Source: Acinetobacter guillouiae CIP 63.46
GTDB lineage: Bacteria; Pseudomonadota; Gammaproteobacteria; Pseudomonadales; Moraxellaceae
Direction: 5' to 3'
Length of the DNA stretch: 64,000 nt
Assembly: GCF_000368145.1 (NCBI RefSeq)
Contig: NZ_KB849287.1
Location: 124,001 to 188,000 of the forward strand
In this document: positions 29,882-41,164 of the stretch, piece after piece
Position numbering within the stretch: the first letter of the stretch is position 1
Layout: each line of letters starts with the position of its first letter
Translations under genes and position numbers: made by a program
The notes under the pieces: generated by a model
The model's input: only the letters and a program-made list of their open reading frames with translations
Told to the model about the DNA's origin: nothing
Databases searched by the model: none

Positions 29882-31501
29882 TTATTTGGCAATCCGCCAA
29901 ACTGCTAAAACAGTGGTCAAGACAATCAAGACAATTGAAATATACCACGGTGCAATGATTGCAATAGAGAGCAAAATCGCCATGATACTGCCGAAAATCC
30001 AGCTACGTTTTTGTTGCTGTTCCACTTCTAAACGCATCATTTGCAACTCATGCAGTTGTTTTGCATGCCATGCAGATTGATTTTTTAAACCATTTAAGCT
30101 GTCAACCATCAAGGTTGGGAAATCCTGTGCACCTAAAAGTAAATCAGGAATTTTCTGTCCTAACTCTTTTAAGTTTTTCTGAGGATTCATTTGTGCTTTT
30201 ACCCATTCGGTGAGAATCGGTTTTGCCAGTTTCCAAATGTCGAGTTCAGGATATAAATCGGTGCCTAAACCTTCCACATGTACTAGTGTTTTGAGTAATA
30301 ACATCAATTGTGGTGGAATTTCTAAATGGAAACGACGCGCAATGTCCATGACTTGAATCAAGATACCCGCAAAGTCCAATTCATGCATCGGTTTGGACAC
30401 CATTGGTCCAACAGTACGACGCATTTCACGGGATAGCGCATCTTGATCAGTGCCCGGTGGAATCCAGCCTGCCTGATGCACAATTTGAATTAGTTGTAAG
30501 AAATCGCTGTTCATGACCGCAAGCAACATACGTGCAACGGTCATCTGATCTTGTTTAGATAGCTCACCCATAATCGCACAGTCAAGGGCAATATAACGAG
30601 GGTGGCTTGGATTTAATGTTTCAACAAATACGTTGCCGGGATGCATATCAGCATGGAAGAAATTGTCACGAAATACTTGCGTAAAGAAAATCGTTAAACC
30701 CTTTTCAGCAAGATCTTTACGATCCATCCCAAGCCTTTCAAAGGTTTCAATATCCGAAATGGGAACGCCTGTGATCCGCTCAGCAACCATAACATCTTTG
30801 CTGTCCATATAGACTTCAGGCACATACATCATGCTTGAACCCGTGAAGTAATGACGCATACGACGGGTATTGTCTGCTTCTAGCGTAAGATCCAGTTCAT
30901 TTAAGATCACTTGACGATAATTCTGGATGATTTCAGACAAATGCACTGCACGAGCTGCTTCAAGCCGTTTTTCTAAGCTTGCTCCAAGCCATTGCAGAAT
31001 TTCAAAATCCTGTAGAATCTGACTGCGAATATCTGGACGAGTGACTTTCACCACCACTTCACGACCATCATGGAGCGCAGCAGTATGGACTTGTGCAATA
31101 GATGCAGCAGCCAAAGGTTGCTCATCAAAACGGGCAAAAATTGTAGAAATATTGGCTTTCAGCGATTGCTCAATACGCGCTTTTGCAATATTGACCTCGA
31201 AGGGTTTAACCCGATCTTGTAATAAAACCAATTGTTGTAAAATTTCAGGTGGAATTAAATCACGACGCGTGGAAAGTAATTGCCCCAGCTTAATTGCTAA
31301 AGGCCCCATTTCTTCTAATGCTTCTTTAAGCTTGAGCGGGTTTTTACGTTCTTTACTTGACCATGCCGCAGGGTGTAAGCGAATTAAAGCTAAAGCATGC
31401 CGAGCTTTTTCAGGTAATTCTTCCGCAGGGACCAGTGTGTCGAGTCTATAGTGCGCGGCGATGCGCCAAAGTTCGAATAAACGGGCAATATGCGGAATCA
31501 T
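29882..31501 (-). CDS. ubiB: Ubiquinone biosynthesis regulatory protein kinase-like UbiB
   Basis: An atypical ABC1/ADCK-family kinase-like protein needed for aerobic ubiquinone synthesis. The KxGQ motif in LAIKLGQLLSTR lies near residue 75, the Ala-rich loop is AAASIAQVH, the HADMHPGN catalytic loop follows, and two C-terminal membrane helices (IFGSIMAILLSIAIIAPWYI, IVLIVLTTVLAVWR) anchor it. The length of 539 aa matches. It is the last gene of ubiE-ubiJ-ubiB, three bases after ubiJ. Confidence 0.95.
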   Translation of the reverse strand: MIPHIARLFELWRIAAHYRLDTLVPAEELPEKARHALALIRLHPAAWSSKERKNPLKLKEALEEMGPLAIKLGQLLSTRRDLIPPEILQQLVLLQDRVKPFEVNIAKARIEQSLKANISTIFARFDEQPLAAASIAQVHTAALHDGREVVVKVTRPDIRSQILQDFEILQWLGASLEKRLEAARAVHLSEIIQNYRQVILNELDLTLEADNTRRMRHYFTGSSMMYVPEVYMDSKDVMVAERITGVPISDIETFERLGMDRKDLAEKGLTIFFTQVFRDNFFHADMHPGNVFVETLNPSHPRYIALDCAIMGELSKQDQMTVARMLLAVMNSDFLQLIQIVHQAGWIPPGTDQDALSREMRRTVGPMVSKPMHELDFAGILIQVMDIARRFHLEIPPQLMLLLKTLVHVEGLGTDLYPELDIWKLAKPILTEWVKAQMNPQKNLKELGQKIPDLLLGAQDFPTLMVDSLNGLKNQSAWHAKQLHELQMMRLEVEQQQKRSWIFGSIMAILLSIAIIAPWYISIVLIVLTTVLAVWRIAK

Positions 31502-31504
31502 ATA

Positions 31505-32176
31505 TTAAATTACCTGATCTTGATTTTGAGTAAAGTGAGATTGAAGTTGCTGAATTTTTGCTTCAAGTCGGTCAATATTTTGGTTAAGTTGGCGGGTATC
31601 TTGTTGCAGATCATCCATTTGCCAACGCGGAGCCAATACACCAGTGTCTTCTTTTAAAAAGTCTTCCACAAAAAATAAATGACTTTGCAGTGAGCGTTTG
31701 AGATGCTTTGGCGCCAGTTGGATTTTGCCAATTTCATGTGCGAGTGCAGGACCAATCCACGGGCTAAGCTGGGCTGCCAAATCAGGCTCAAGCTGTTGGA
31801 TAATATTTTGAATGTCCTGTAACAGGTGATAATCACCTTGTAGAGGAATATTGCCAATATCATCCGCAACAAATAATTTAGCCAATTCAACAACATTCTT
31901 TACATGTAATGTTGCTGTCGCTTCTGCAATCGCAACATTTTTGTCAAAAGGACGTTGTTCAAAAATTGAAGGTGTTTCGCTTTTACCAGTCACAGTCGGT
32001 TCAAGACGGATTTTATTTTGATCAAAGTAAACATCGACAGAAAGCTGAGGCGTATCCATCACGACACGTAACAGTTTGCCTTGTAACTGATTAAATTGGA
32101 TGCGGGTAATTGCATCCAAATTAATAAACTGATTGATTAATCGTTCAACTGCACCGAGTGCCAGAATTGACCACAT
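31505..32176 (-). CDS. ubiJ: Ubiquinone biosynthesis accessory factor UbiJ
   Basis: A 223-aa SCP2-fold lipid-binding protein that helps assemble the ubiquinone synthesis complex. Sequence identity to UbiJ is not obvious to the eye. The assignment rests on its place between ubiE and ubiB, the SCP2-like N-terminal part (INLDAITRIQFNQLQGKLLRV ... SVDVYFDQNKIRLEP) and the C-terminal coiled coil DDLQQDTRQLNQNIDRLEAK, all as in UbiJ. Confidence 0.85.
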   Translation of the reverse strand: MWSILALGAVERLINQFINLDAITRIQFNQLQGKLLRVVMDTPQLSVDVYFDQNKIRLEPTVTGKSETPSIFEQRPFDKNVAIAEATATLHVKNVVELAKLFVADDIGNIPLQGDYHLLQDIQNIIQQLEPDLAAQLSPWIGPALAHEIGKIQLAPKHLKRSLQSHLFFVEDFLKEDTGVLAPRWQMDDLQQDTRQLNQNIDRLEAKIQQLQSHFTQNQDQVI

Positions 32177-32208
32177 AATTCAACCTTGCTTGTTATATCT
32201 TGAGGAAA

Positions 32209-33153
32209 TTACAGTTTAAAGCCACGGTGTACCGCCACGATACCACCGGTTAAATTGTGGTAATCACAGTTTTGGAAACCGGCATTTTCCATCATACCTT
32301 TTAAGGTGCGTTGGTCTGGATGCATACGAATAGATTCGGCCAAATACTTATAACTTTCTGCATCATTGGCAACAACTTTGCCCATAAATGGTAAAGCCGT
32401 GAAAGAATAGAAGTCATATAGCTTTGAAAATGGTTCAAATACTGGTTTTGAGAACTCAAGTATCAATAAGCGACCACCTGGCTTTAATACACGATACATC
32501 GCTTGGAGTGCAGCGTCTTTATCGGTCACATTACGTAGACCAAAGCTGATGGTGAGCAAGTCAAAACTATTGTCTGCAAATGGCTCTAAGGTTTCAGCAT
32601 TGGCCAATACAAAATCAACATTGGTACAGCCAGCATCAATCAAACGATCACGACCAACATTCAACATTGACTCGTTAATATCAGATAAAACCACATGACC
32701 TGTCGGGCCAACTTCGCGGCTGAAAACTTTGGCTAAGTCACCTGTGCCGCCTGCAATATCAAGCACGTGCTGACCACGACGTACACCTGACATATTGATC
32801 GCAAAGCGTTTCCAAAGGCGGTGAATACCAAATGACATTAAATCATTCATAATGTCGTATTTGCTTGCGACAGAATGGAAGACTTCAGCGACTTTTTGCG
32901 CTTTTTCTTCACTATTAACAGTTTTGTAGCCGAAATGCGTAGTTGCGCCGACATTACCTGTATTGGCACCACGTGGGAGGTTGTATTTTGGCACAGTCCC
33001 TGAAACTGGCGTATCTACCAGTTGTTGCTGCAAGGACTGTTGTTGACCTTGTGGAGTACCTTGCGGTAATGGTTCTGTTAGAAATGGACTCACTTTGTCT
33101 GTATTCGTTGCCGTTTCAGCAGGGGCTGTAGGCTTTTGGTTTTCATTCGACAT
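32209..33153 (-). CDS. ubiE: Ubiquinone/menaquinone C-methyltransferase with N-terminal extension
   Basis: A SAM-dependent methyltransferase of quinone synthesis. SAM motif I is [15 protein letters not shown], followed by [33 protein letters not shown] and LEFSKP, all typical of UbiE. The chosen start has AGGAGTG at a good distance and gives 314 aa, against about 251 in E. coli. The extra ~65 N-terminal residues are Gln/Pro/Thr rich and look disordered. First gene of ubiE-ubiJ-ubiB. Confidence 0.95.
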   Translation of the reverse strand: MSNENQKPTAPAETATNTDKVSPFLTEPLPQGTPQGQQQSLQQQLVDTPVSGTVPKYNLPRGANTGNVGATTHFGYKTVNSEEKAQKVAEVFHSVASKYDIMNDLMSFGIHRLWKRFAINMSGVRRGQHVLDIAGGTGDLAKVFSREVGPTGHVVLSDINESMLNVGRDRLIDAGCTNVDFVLANAETLEPFADNSFDLLTISFGLRNVTDKDAALQAMYRVLKPGGRLLILEFSKPVFEPFSKLYDFYSFTALPFMGKVVANDAESYKYLAESIRMHPDQRTLKGMMENAGFQNCDYHNLTGGIVAVHRGFKL

Positions 33154-33261
33154 TTGAGTCACTCCTGAACACAAAAATGGGAAATTTTATATTGCTCTGC
33201 ATAATGACAGATTCTGCATAATTTTGCAGTCCTGATCATGAAATTGTTATGAATAATATAC

Positions 33262-33286
33262 AAAAACCGATCTTAGAGATCGGTTT
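33262..33286 (-). terminator. Terminator after the 33.3-34.0 kb unknown gene
   Basis: The stem AAACCGATCT/AGATCGGTTT is followed by TTTTTG on the minus strand, about 20 bases after the stop. Confidence 0.85.
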
Positions 33287-33305
33287 GATACAGCCAAAAA
33301 TTAAA

Positions 33306-34013
33306 TTAATCCTGAAATGGATTGGGATCTCCAGCATGCACTTTTTCGACAATATCACGTTCTTTTAGGGTAAATGCATGGATAAAATCAGCTGCAGATT
33401 TCATCGGTTTCATCGCAATAAAACCTTCGCCAATAAAGTCATACATCAATTCAAATTTATATTTGATTGCAGTGCCTTTACACATTTTAAATGCAGTATG
33501 CATAATAAATGAACGCATGTATTTGTCTAGTGCACCACCCAAATCATCCAATAAACCCAGCTGTTGTTGACGGGCTTCTGCTTGATCTAATTTCAGCAAG
33601 GTCAGTCGCATCATTTCATCATCAATCACTTGATCAACAGGGTAATCCTTGAGTAATTGTGCCGCGACTTGTTCATCGAGTTGCATAGCAAGTACCGCCA
33701 ATCCAACAGATTTTAAACCGGTCTTAATGGCATTTTCAGGGAGAATTTTTTCTGCTTTATGTGCATATTTTAATAAACGTTCAATCTGTATCGCCAAATC
33801 ATCAAATTCAGGCCCACCATATAAGCGGTTGATAAAATATTTTGCCATCAATTGATTTTCTTTTTGATTGAATAGCGCATGATGGGTCTTTTCAATACGC
33901 ATTTTTAACCAGTCCTGCGCTTCATGCAGGCGTTTTTCTAGAATTGGGTCAGTGTGATAACTCAATTGTTGATATTGTTCTAAAAGCTGATCAAGTGCAG
34001 CAAGTTTTGACAT
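33306..34013 (-). CDS. Conserved hypothetical protein (FFLEELY-motif-like)
   Basis: A 235-aa, mostly helical, soluble protein without signal peptide or membrane segment. KYFINRLYGGPEFDDLAIQI at about residues 58-77 resembles the FFLEELYGP-type motif of a family of bacterial unknowns; that link is tentative. The C-terminal part (FMYDFI-type segment, MKPMKSAADFIHAF) gives no enzyme motif. It has its own terminator and is separate from the ubi genes. Function unknown. Confidence 0.75.
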   Translation of the reverse strand: MSKLAALDQLLEQYQQLSYHTDPILEKRLHEAQDWLKMRIEKTHHALFNQKENQLMAKYFINRLYGGPEFDDLAIQIERLLKYAHKAEKILPENAIKTGLKSVGLAVLAMQLDEQVAAQLLKDYPVDQVIDDEMMRLTLLKLDQAEARQQQLGLLDDLGGALDKYMRSFIMHTAFKMCKGTAIKYKFELMYDFIGEGFIAMKPMKSAADFIHAFTLKERDIVEKVHAGDPNPFQD

Positions 34014-34213
34014 ATAAAAACTCTAGATTTCGTTTAGCAACAGCATAAAGGCAGTTGGCACGTATCACTATGACAAAAGTTAAAAAACAATAGAGAAATA
34101 TGGTCAGTGGATTTTTAAATAGCCAATATCAAAGATTTTATACAGAAAAATAATATAACTCTATTTTAGGGAATGGGTATACTCAGTTGAAGTTTCAGAC
34201 CATAGAGAAGCAG

Positions 34214-35632
34214 ATGATTGAAGAACAATTAGCGTTTGCATTACGTGATGAAGAAGAGTTATCCGTTGATCTGATTGAGGCACAATATGCCTTAAAGAAT
34301 TCTAAAGATAAAAATAATGCCAAAAGCTTGGTTATTTTAGTCAGTGGTATCGAGCTTGCGGGGAAAGGGGAAGCGGTTAAACAATTACGTGAATGGGTTG
34401 ATCCTCGCTACTTACGGGTTAAAGCAGATCCAGCCAGTTTATTTAGTAGTAAACAAAGTTTTTGGCAGCCTTATGCACGGCACATTCCATCAGAAGGGCA
34501 AATTCAGTTGTTTTTTGGCAATTGGTACAGTGACTTATTGTCAACAGCGATGCATGTTTCTAAACCCTTAGATGAAACCTTGTTCGATACCTATATTGAA
34601 AATATGCGTGCTTATGAACAAGACCTAAAAAATAATCATGTCGATGTGATTAAAATCTGGTTTGATCTACCATGGAAAAGCTTACAAAAGCGTTTAGATT
34701 CAATGGATGCGTCTGAACAGCGTTGGCATAAGTTAATGGGTTTGGATTGGCGGAATAAAAAACAATACGACATTGTGCAAAAATTACGTCAACGTTTTAC
34801 TGATGATTGGTATGTGATTGATTGCGAAGATTGTGTTGCACGAGATCAACAATTTGCTCAGTATATTTTGCAAGCGTTAAAGCAGTTGCCTCGACATAAA
34901 ACAGCGGTGAGAACCAAGTGGAAACAGGCAACTGTACCTGAGTCGTTATTGCAACCCGCGACAGAAGAACTGGATAAAGACCAATACAAAGCTGAATTAA
35001 AGAAATTAACCAAAAAAGTGTCGGAAGCGCTACGCAATGATTCACGCAATGTCATTATTACCTTTGAAGGCATGGATGCAGCTGGTAAAGGTGGGGCAAT
35101 CAAGCGGATTGTGAAAAATCTTGATCCACGTGAATACGAGATTTATACCATTGCTGCACCAGAACAGTATGAATTGCGTCGACCCTATTTATGGCGGTTT
35201 TGGACCAAGATTCAACCCGAGGAAAAGATCAGTATTTTTGATCGTACTTGGTATGGTCGAGTATTGGTTGAACGTATTGAAGGCTTTGCCAAGCCCGCGG
35301 AATGGCAACGTGCCTATGATGAAATTAATCGCTTTGAAAAAGATTTAACCGATAATCAAACCGTGTTGGTTAAATTTTGGTTGGCAATCAGCAAAGATGA
35401 ACAAGAAGCACGTTTTAAAGCACGTGAACAAACACCGCATAAACGCTTTAAAATTACCCCTGATGACTGGCGAAATCGTGGACACTGGGACGATTATTTA
35501 AATGCTGCTGCGGATATGTTTGAACGAACTGATACCGAGTATGCGCCGTGGCATGTGGTTGCGACCAATGATAAGTACACAGCACGTATTCAAATCCTTA
35601 AAACGATTTTAAAGCAGTTAAAAGCGGATTGA
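34214..35632 (+). CDS. pap: Polyphosphate:AMP phosphotransferase (two PPK2 domains)
   Basis: Transfers phosphate from polyphosphate to AMP to make ADP. Two PPK2 domains are fused: the first has Walker-A-like SGIELAGKGE at about 44-53, the second FEGMDAAGKGGAIKR near residue 285, with DRTWYGRVLVERIEGF after it. As in class II PPK2 the N-terminal domain is probably not catalytic. The frame can be read from a TTG nine codons earlier, but the ATG chosen matches the N-terminal length of the Acinetobacter johnsonii enzyme as I recall it. It is monocistronic and ends shortly before a long inverted repeat. Confidence 0.95.
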   Translation: MIEEQLAFALRDEEELSVDLIEAQYALKNSKDKNNAKSLVILVSGIELAGKGEAVKQLREWVDPRYLRVKADPASLFSSKQSFWQPYARHIPSEGQIQLFFGNWYSDLLSTAMHVSKPLDETLFDTYIENMRAYEQDLKNNHVDVIKIWFDLPWKSLQKRLDSMDASEQRWHKLMGLDWRNKKQYDIVQKLRQRFTDDWYVIDCEDCVARDQQFAQYILQALKQLPRHKTAVRTKWKQATVPESLLQPATEELDKDQYKAELKKLTKKVSEALRNDSRNVIITFEGMDAAGKGGAIKRIVKNLDPREYEIYTIAAPEQYELRRPYLWRFWTKIQPEEKISIFDRTWYGRVLVERIEGFAKPAEWQRAYDEINRFEKDLTDNQTVLVKFWLAISKDEQEARFKAREQTPHKRFKITPDDWRNRGHWDDYLNAAADMFERTDTEYAPWHVVATNDKYTARIQILKTILKQLKAD

Positions 35633-35669
35633 TTGTTTGCTAGTAACAGCTAAGTTGAGGTTATAAACA

Positions 35670-35718
35670 GTATCGCACTAAAGAATAGATGCTCTTATTC
35701 TACGCTTTAGTGTGATAC
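35670..35718. repeat. Long inverted repeat between pap and nicR
   Basis: GTATCGCACTAAAG (35670-35683) and CTTTAGTGTGATAC (35705-35718) pair over 14 positions with one G-U, and an inner GAATA/TATTC continues the stem. The flank has no T-run. It lies between two convergent genes and may act as a transcript barrier. Confidence 0.65.
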
Positions 35719-35748
35719 CTATCATAATGATCAATGGGGCAAAAGATC

Positions 35749-36201
35749 CTAATCTAATGGATGCCCCAGAATTTTTTTAAGTAAAAATTTTAAAGCAATT
35801 TTTTCGGCGGGATTTAATGCGGCTAGGGTTAAATCACTAATACTTGCCGCAATTGGAATCGCTTGCGAAAGCTCTTGGATGCCCGATGGTGTAATATGAA
35901 TCAGCACCTTGCGTTTGTCATGTTGATCAGGATCTTGTGAAATAAAAAGCTTGTCTTTTAATCGCTGGATAATGCCACGAATGGTTGCTTGGTCGATACC
36001 GGTTTCCTCAACCAGTTCTTTTTGTGAACATTCTTTTAATTTATTAATGGCATAAAGTACAGCGAACTGAACCGAAGTGAGGCGAGTTTCATCCAAACTT
36101 TGTTGAAAAATCGTTAAATGATGAAAGTAAGTCCGTCTAAGTAAATATCCCACTTGTTCTTCAATTACATATTCATCATTCATGTTTGACTTCTTTATCA
36201 T
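35749..36201 (-). CDS. nicR: MarR-family regulator of the nic cluster (NicR-like)
   Basis: A 150-aa MarR protein. The winged helix is visible: CSQKELVEETGIDQATIRGIIQRLKDKLFISQ is the helix-turn-helix, followed by the wing DPDQHDKRKVLIHITPSG. In Pseudomonas putida NicR represses the nic genes and is released by 6-hydroxynicotinate. The same place beside nicX supports the name. An internal Met (start at 36183) with a weak AAGAAG before it is an equally plausible start. Confidence 0.85.
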   Translation of the reverse strand: MIKKSNMNDEYVIEEQVGYLLRRTYFHHLTIFQQSLDETRLTSVQFAVLYAINKLKECSQKELVEETGIDQATIRGIIQRLKDKLFISQDPDQHDKRKVLIHITPSGIQELSQAIPIAASISDLTLAALNPAEKIALKFLLKKILGHPLD

Positions 36202-36349
36202 GTGAGGAAAATTAGACCCGAAGATTTAAAATATTGAAGATTTTTAAAAACTTTAATAGGGCTAGTATAAAGGGATTGCATAAAAATAACGACCATAATG
36301 CTACTTGGTCGTTATGCTTTGGTTGAGTTTTAGTGGCTCGTTTTTAGCG

Positions 36350-37387
36350 TTAACTAAGCGCTATAGGAACGCCTTGATCAACAACCACTAAATCATCGAG
36401 TTTCACTGTGCAGTTACGAAGTGGAATATCCATATGACATGGTGTCTTGCGGCTACCACCTACTTCTGTGTTGGGTCCCGTTGAAAATAAAAAGTTACCA
36501 TTAAAAGCACGTGCATCCATACACATTCCATCATTTTTATCATGCAAACCCATCGCTGTCCATTGTGCTCGAGGTTGTAAGCCCCAACCAATGTGTGAAA
36601 TTCCATACACCTCTGGATCATTAAAATATTTCATATAATCACGATGATATTCTGCTTCAAATCCACCATGAATTTGAGTAATTACCCCCTTTTCGATTTC
36701 TAAAGTGACTCTTTCACGGGCATAGGTTTTAAAGGGTAATAAAATATCACCAATATCTAAAACCAAGATGCCTTCTGCCATATTTTCATTGGGCCAAGTG
36801 AATAAGAAACCACTCGGCCAGTGATCCCAGCGCCCAACTTCGTCAGCAAAGCCATATTCAGTTACAGCAGGGTATTGCCCAAGCGGAGCATAAAAATCTG
36901 TGCCTGCCTTTGAGGTTACATGCATACTTTTCGCTTTCTTTAAGTATTTTTCAGCAGTTTGAACCCGATGTTTGTCTTCTTGTGTGGGCAGCATACGAGC
37001 GAGAATTTCTGGGGGTTCCACGGCCAGTAAAATTCGTGTTCCTGTTTTTAAAATCTGTTCTTGTTCTGGTGAGTGCAGCAACATCATGGTGTCGATGATG
37101 AGGTCGACAGATTCAAGTGCTTGTTGTGCAGCAAAATTACCCGTTAATGCAGTATCACCACAATAAGCGGTCATATCGTTCCCCATGGCTTGGGGGTGAT
37201 TAAATGAAGGTAATTCTAAAATAAACACTTTAGCTTTTAACCGACATGCTGCATCAAGTGCGGCTTGAACGGTTTGTTGATGTGAATAATGACTTTTTAA
37301 AATCGCCACACTTTGTGTTTCATCGACCTTGGATAAGGTTAAAACATGCTCAAACATTTGGGTCAGTTCAGTGTTATTTACAGGCAT
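36350..37387 (-). CDS. nicX: 2,5-dihydroxypyridine 5,6-dioxygenase
   Basis: Opens the ring of 2,5-dihydroxypyridine to N-formylmaleamate with Fe(II) and O2. The 345-aa protein shows the NicX hallmarks throughout (FEHVLTLSKVDETQSVAIL, MGNDMTAYCGDTALTGN, GQYPAVTEYGFADE). The three iron ligands reported for P. putida NicX, His265, His318 and Asp320, fall here exactly on H265 (YGISHIGWG) and H318/D320 (KTPCHMD). It is transcribed divergently from nicC and separated from it by 229 bases with two palindromes. Confidence 0.96.
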   Translation of the reverse strand: MPVNNTELTQMFEHVLTLSKVDETQSVAILKSHYSHQQTVQAALDAACRLKAKVFILELPSFNHPQAMGNDMTAYCGDTALTGNFAAQQALESVDLIIDTMMLLHSPEQEQILKTGTRILLAVEPPEILARMLPTQEDKHRVQTAEKYLKKAKSMHVTSKAGTDFYAPLGQYPAVTEYGFADEVGRWDHWPSGFLFTWPNENMAEGILVLDIGDILLPFKTYARERVTLEIEKGVITQIHGGFEAEYHRDYMKYFNDPEVYGISHIGWGLQPRAQWTAMGLHDKNDGMCMDARAFNGNFLFSTGPNTEVGGSRKTPCHMDIPLRNCTVKLDDLVVVDQGVPIALS

Positions 37388-37425
37388 GATGGTGCTCCTT
37401 TTTCATCGCTGTTTTTTGTATTTTT

Positions 37426-37441
37426 AAAGAGTATACACTTT
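37426..37441. promoter_or_regulatory. Operator-like palindrome, nicX side
   Basis: AAAGAGTATACACTTT is a near-perfect palindrome 39-54 bases before the nicX start. A closely related site lies near nicC. A NicR operator is the natural guess. Confidence 0.55.
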
Positions 37442-37545
37442 GATAATATAAAATGTACATTTATTACATCATTGTAATTAAATTAATTATTAAGAATAAA
37501 CAAATATTTAATTGATTTTATGGGTTGAGATTTGTTTGAGAATTT

Positions 37546-37561
37546 AAAGTGTATAGACTTT
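37546..37561. promoter_or_regulatory. Operator-like palindrome, nicC side
   Basis: AAAGTGTATAGACTTT differs from the nicX-side site by two bases and lies 56-71 bases before nicC. It overlaps the spacer of a possible promoter (TTTGAG, then TAATAT), which would suit a repressor. Confidence 0.55.
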
Positions 37562-37613
37562 AATATTATCGTGAGGTATATCTATTAAAAGAAAAATTTG
37601 TTTGATGGAGTAA

Positions 37614-39562
<1,949 letters not shown>

Positions 39563-39574
39563 GGAGGAATGATC

Positions 39575-40330
39575 ATGCAAAGAATTTATAGAATTGGTCA
39601 AATCGTACCCAGTTCCAATACCACGATGGAAACTGAAATTCCAGCGATGTTGAAAGCACGTCAACTGATTCGTCCTGAAACATTTACCTTTCATTCTAGC
39701 CGTATGCGGATGAAACATGTCAAGAAAGAAGAGCTTGTGGCAATGGATGCGCAGTCTGATCGTTGTGCTTTAGAACTTTCAGATGCCAAGGTGGATGTCT
39801 TGGGATATGCCTGTCTGGTTGCGATTATGTCCATGGGCATCGGTTATCACCGTGAGTCAGAAAAACGTCTACATCAAGTCACGGTTGATAATGATGCTGC
39901 AGCGCCTGTAGTCACCAGTGCGGGGGCTTTGGTTGACTGTTTGAAACTGATGAAGGCGAAAAAAATCGTTGTTGTTACGCCGTATATGAAACCCTTAACT
40001 GAATTGGTGGTGAATTACATTGGTGAAGAGGGTTTTGAAATCTTAGATTATGTGGCCTTAGAAATCGCTGACAACATTGCTGTTGCACAACATGATCCTG
40101 CTCAATTACCCAACATTGTGCAAAAGCTGAATTACCAAGATGCAGATGTGATTGTGCTTTCAGCATGTGTACAAATGCAGTCACTTTCTGCAGTCGCTAA
40201 AGTTGAGGCACTCACGGGTAAGCCCGTGATTTCAGCGGCAATCGCAACAACCTATCAGATGCTTAAAGCAATGGATTTAGAGCCGATTGTACCGGGTGCT
40301 GGTGCATTGCTCTCTGGCGCATATGCATAA
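39575..40330 (+). CDS. nicE: Maleate cis-trans isomerase
   Basis: Isomerises maleate to fumarate, the last step of the pathway. The protein is of the Asp/Glu racemase superfamily, with catalytic cysteines at C80 (LGYACLVA) and C198 (VLSACVQMQ), and the IGQIVPSSNTTMETEIP N-terminus typical of maleate isomerases. An ATG two codons earlier lies only one base from AGGAGG, so this start is preferred; the earlier one would add MI and cannot be excluded. 251 aa. nicF follows after 10 bases. Confidence 0.93.
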   Translation: MQRIYRIGQIVPSSNTTMETEIPAMLKARQLIRPETFTFHSSRMRMKHVKKEELVAMDAQSDRCALELSDAKVDVLGYACLVAIMSMGIGYHRESEKRLHQVTVDNDAAAPVVTSAGALVDCLKLMKAKKIVVVTPYMKPLTELVVNYIGEEGFEILDYVALEIADNIAVAQHDPAQLPNIVQKLNYQDADVIVLSACVQMQSLSAVAKVEALTGKPVISAAIATTYQMLKAMDLEPIVPGAGALLSGAYA

Positions 40331-40340
40331 GGAGTGTGGA

Positions 40341-40979
40341 ATGAAGCAACAATCCCTGAATGATAATTATCAAGGTGTGTGGGGAAATCGAATTGGCTTT
40401 GGCAAGAAACCTGTGCTGTTGTTGGTCGATTTTATCCAGTCTTATATTACAGCATCTGAGCCTTTATATGCGCCAGATGTGATTACCGCAGTTCAAGAAA
40501 CTGAAGCGGTTTTAGCACTGGCACGTGAACAGAATATTTTAGTGATTCACACCAATATTCTTTATCACGCTAAAAATCAAATTGACGGAGGAATGTGGGT
40601 AAAAAAATCACCTGTAATGGCAGCGATGACGGTGGATAATCCAGCCACTCAATTTTGCCCACAAGTTCAACCGCTCGACACTGAATTGGTGATCACTAAA
40701 AATTATGCAAGTGCTTTTTTTGCTACAAGTTTGTCATCGGTTTTAAACGCTGAGGCGATAGATACCGTGATTATTGTGGGCTGTTCGACCAGTGGGTGTG
40801 TTCGCGCAACAGCCGTAGATGCTGTGCAACATGGATTTAGAACCATTGTGATCCGTGACTGTGTTGGGGATCGTCATCGTGAACCGCATGAAGCCAATCT
40901 GTTTGATATCGATAGTAAGTATGGAGATGTTGTATCAAAACAAGAAGTCTTGAATTATTTCACTCAAAACAAAAATTGA
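40341..40979 (+). CDS. nicF: Maleamate amidohydrolase
   Basis: An isochorismatase-fold hydrolase that converts maleamate to maleate and ammonia. The catalytic Asp30 is in LLLVDFIQSY, the Lys near 88-89 is in MWVKKSP, and the nucleophile, by family pattern C153, is in GCSTSGCVRATAVDA. The start has AAGGAG at a good distance; a frame opening 18 codons earlier overlaps nicE and is not supported. 212 aa. Confidence 0.94.
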   Translation: MKQQSLNDNYQGVWGNRIGFGKKPVLLLVDFIQSYITASEPLYAPDVITAVQETEAVLALAREQNILVIHTNILYHAKNQIDGGMWVKKSPVMAAMTVDNPATQFCPQVQPLDTELVITKNYASAFFATSLSSVLNAEAIDTVIIVGCSTSGCVRATAVDAVQHGFRTIVIRDCVGDRHREPHEANLFDIDSKYGDVVSKQEVLNYFTQNKN

Positions 40980-41164
40980 TGACTGATACAACTAAAAATT
41001 ATGGATGTTAGGGTAATAAAAAACCAAGGATAGAATGGTTTTTGGTGATGCATTAAAACAAAAGAGAATGTGCAGATCATCAGTGACATAAAAGCTTTGT
41101 TCATTTTGTTCTAAGTATTACAAGAAAAACAACTCACTTGGTTTGTGATCTAAAGGAGTTAGAT

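Noticed and set aside
40287-40340. Upstream extension of nicF
   Set aside because: It overlaps nicE and lacks a ribosome binding site; the ATG at 40341 has AAGGAG and gives the family N-terminus.
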